From: Actinomycetes bacterium
Lineage (GTDB): Bacteria; Actinomycetota; Acidimicrobiia; Acidimicrobiales; RAAP-2
Length of the DNA: 64,000 nt
Direction of reading: 5' to 3'
Assembly: GCA_021820665.1 (NCBI GenBank)
Contig: JAKADK010000007.1
Coordinates: forward strand, 1 to 64,000
Of the stretch, positions 63,255-64,000 are shown piece after piece. The stretch's first letter is position 1; each line of letters opens with the position of its first letter. The translations under genes and the position numbers were made by a program. The notes under the pieces are model-generated. The model ran no database searches. It was not told the origin of the DNA and was given only the letters and a program-made list of their open reading frames with translations.

Positions 63255-64000
63255 TCAGGGAAAGACGAGCCGCAGGCGCGGGCCCGCCACCGACTCCGCC
63301 GGCGTGCGGTCCTCCGGCGGCGCCATGGGTCGCTCCGCCCCGACCGGCGGGCGACCCTCGAGGCCGAGGATCCGGGCGGCCGAGGCCCGATTGGCCACGA
63401 TCGCCAGCTGGCCGTTCCCGTCGACCAGGAGGCCGAGCTCGCCGTCGGCGAGGTCCCCGAATGCCCTGACGTGCCGGACCGTCCACCGACCGGCCGGACC
63501 CGACCCGGGGGGCCCACCCTCGTCCGCCGTGGTGAGGGTGAGCCGGGAGCCGATCCCGATGGCTCGGCCGAGCCACTCGGGCCGGCAGTCGAGCTGGACG
63601 TTGCCGAACGTGTCGATCCACGTCACGGCGACCGTTACCGCCCCGGTCGACGGATCGGGTCGGCGCCCGGCGTCTGGCGGCCTGCTGGACGGAGCGGCGA
63701 GATCCGGGGAGCGGACCAGGTGCTCAGGGTCGATCGCGTCGCCGAAGAGCTCGGGGGCGCGCCCGACGACCAGGGCGGCGGCGGCGGGAGCGAAGACGTC
63801 CCGGCCGTCGAAGGTCGAGACACCGGCGAGCCCGACGGCTCTCCGGATGCCCCCGAGGGCGGCGGCTGCCGGGAGCAGCAGGCCGTTGTCGGGCCCGACC
63901 AGCCACGTCGGACCGCCGGCGTGCGCCGGGACCGGGACGGGGGCGGTTGCCGGGCGGTCGGCGTGCGCGACGACCGGGTGCCCGGCCGCACCCGGGTCGC
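63255..64000 (-). CDS. S-adenosylmethionine hydrolase family protein (DUF62), 5' end outside window
   Basis: The frame is open from the window edge to a TGA at 63255 (about 247 residues), so the N-terminus is missing. TWLVGPDNGLLLPAA and STFDGRDVFAPAAAAL are the C-terminal parts of the catalytic domain. TWIDTFGNVQLD begins the all-beta C-terminal domain. The family splits SAM to adenosine and methionine with water; the fluorinase and chlorinase are relatives. The catalytic N-terminal Asp is not visible here. It lies directly upstream of rex on the same strand. Halogenase activity is very unlikely without other evidence. Confidence 0.88.
   Translation of the reverse strand, partial: DPGAAGHPVVAHADRPATAPVPVPAHAGGPTWLVGPDNGLLLPAAAALGGIRRAVGLAGVSTFDGRDVFAPAAAALVVGRAPELFGDAIDPEHLVRSPDLAAPSSRPPDAGRRPDPSTGAVTVAVTWIDTFGNVQLDCRPEWLGRAIGIGSRLTLTTADEGGPPGSGPAGRWTVRHVRAFGDLADGELGLLVDGNGQLAIVANRASAARILGLEGRPPVGAERPMAPPEDRTPAESVAGPRLRLVFP

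Noticed and set aside
1-64000. tRNA, rRNA, CRISPR array, insertion sequence, prophage or riboswitch
   Set aside because: I saw no TTCGANTC-type tRNA arms, no regularly spaced repeats with unique spacers, no transposase or integrase motifs and no conserved riboswitch core. A covariance-model scan could still reveal small RNAs.
63255-64000. Fluorinase or chlorinase
   Set aside because: Only the common DUF62 motifs are visible. The diagnostic N-terminal halide-site loop is outside the window, and most members are SAM hydrolases.

Overview
The window is about 70% GC. Dense genes, GTG/TTG starts, heavily overlapping stop/start codons, a three-helix actinobacterial Rieske protein, a ctaE-qcrCAB order and a rex-hemA-hemC-cobA-hemD-hemB-hemL order point to a high-GC actinobacterium. 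I infer a member of the Acidimicrobiia or a close relative; this is not proven here. I see no rRNA, tRNA, CRISPR, phage or insertion sequence, so this is core chromosome.

Layout. At 1-6604 (minus) lies a branched-chain amino acid type ABC transporter: a binding protein, then one 1431-residue polypeptide that carries both permeases and both ATPases, then an unknown partial gene. At 7089-9468 (plus) are a thiolase-fold protein lacking the catalytic cysteine and an enoyl-CoA hydratase. At 9560-15968 (plus) are tatA, a small membrane protein, cytochrome oxidase genes ctaC, ctaD and ctaF, and a large polytopic membrane protein. At 16129-20044 (minus) are ctaE and qcrC-qcrA-qcrB, which complete the bc1-aa3 supercomplex. 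At 20149-22473 is a HelD-type RNA polymerase-recycling ATPase. At 22608-27048 (plus) are hemE, hemY and an apolipoprotein N-acyltransferase whose nucleophile is Ser instead of Cys. At 27039-29596 (minus) are acetyl-CoA synthetase and a HAD phosphatase-like protein. At 29719-32973 (plus) is a fusion of a degenerate membrane metallophosphoesterase to an MprF-type lipid aminoacyltransferase. At 33066-49873 (minus) are a LapA-like protein and a complete 14-gene nuoA-N complex I operon. At 50006-54302+ are a menaquinone (geranylgeranyl) reductase, an unknown single-pass protein, and ctaG preceded by a 15-codon coupled leader ORF, followed by an unknown polytopic protein. At 55756-63225 (minus) are rex and hemA-hemC-cobA-hemD-hemB-hemL. 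The window ends inside an S-adenosylmethionine hydrolase family gene.

The main theme is aerobic respiration: complex I feeds menaquinol, whose side chain is probably reduced by the MenJ-like enzyme, to bc1-aa3. CtaG assists oxidase copper-centre assembly, TatA may help insert the Rieske protein, and two heme clusters make uroporphyrinogen III and take it onward. Rex (NADH/NAD+ sensing) heads the heme cluster.

At least seven transcription units begin with TANNNT (or a near match) 6-9 bases before an ATG/GTG and have no Shine-Dalgarno sequence. That is the signature of leaderless mRNAs. No complete, clearly new multi-gene system is evident. The most unusual items are the single-chain Liv transporter, the phosphoesterase-MprF fusion, the Lnt Cys-to-Ser change, and the leader ORF coupled to ctaG.
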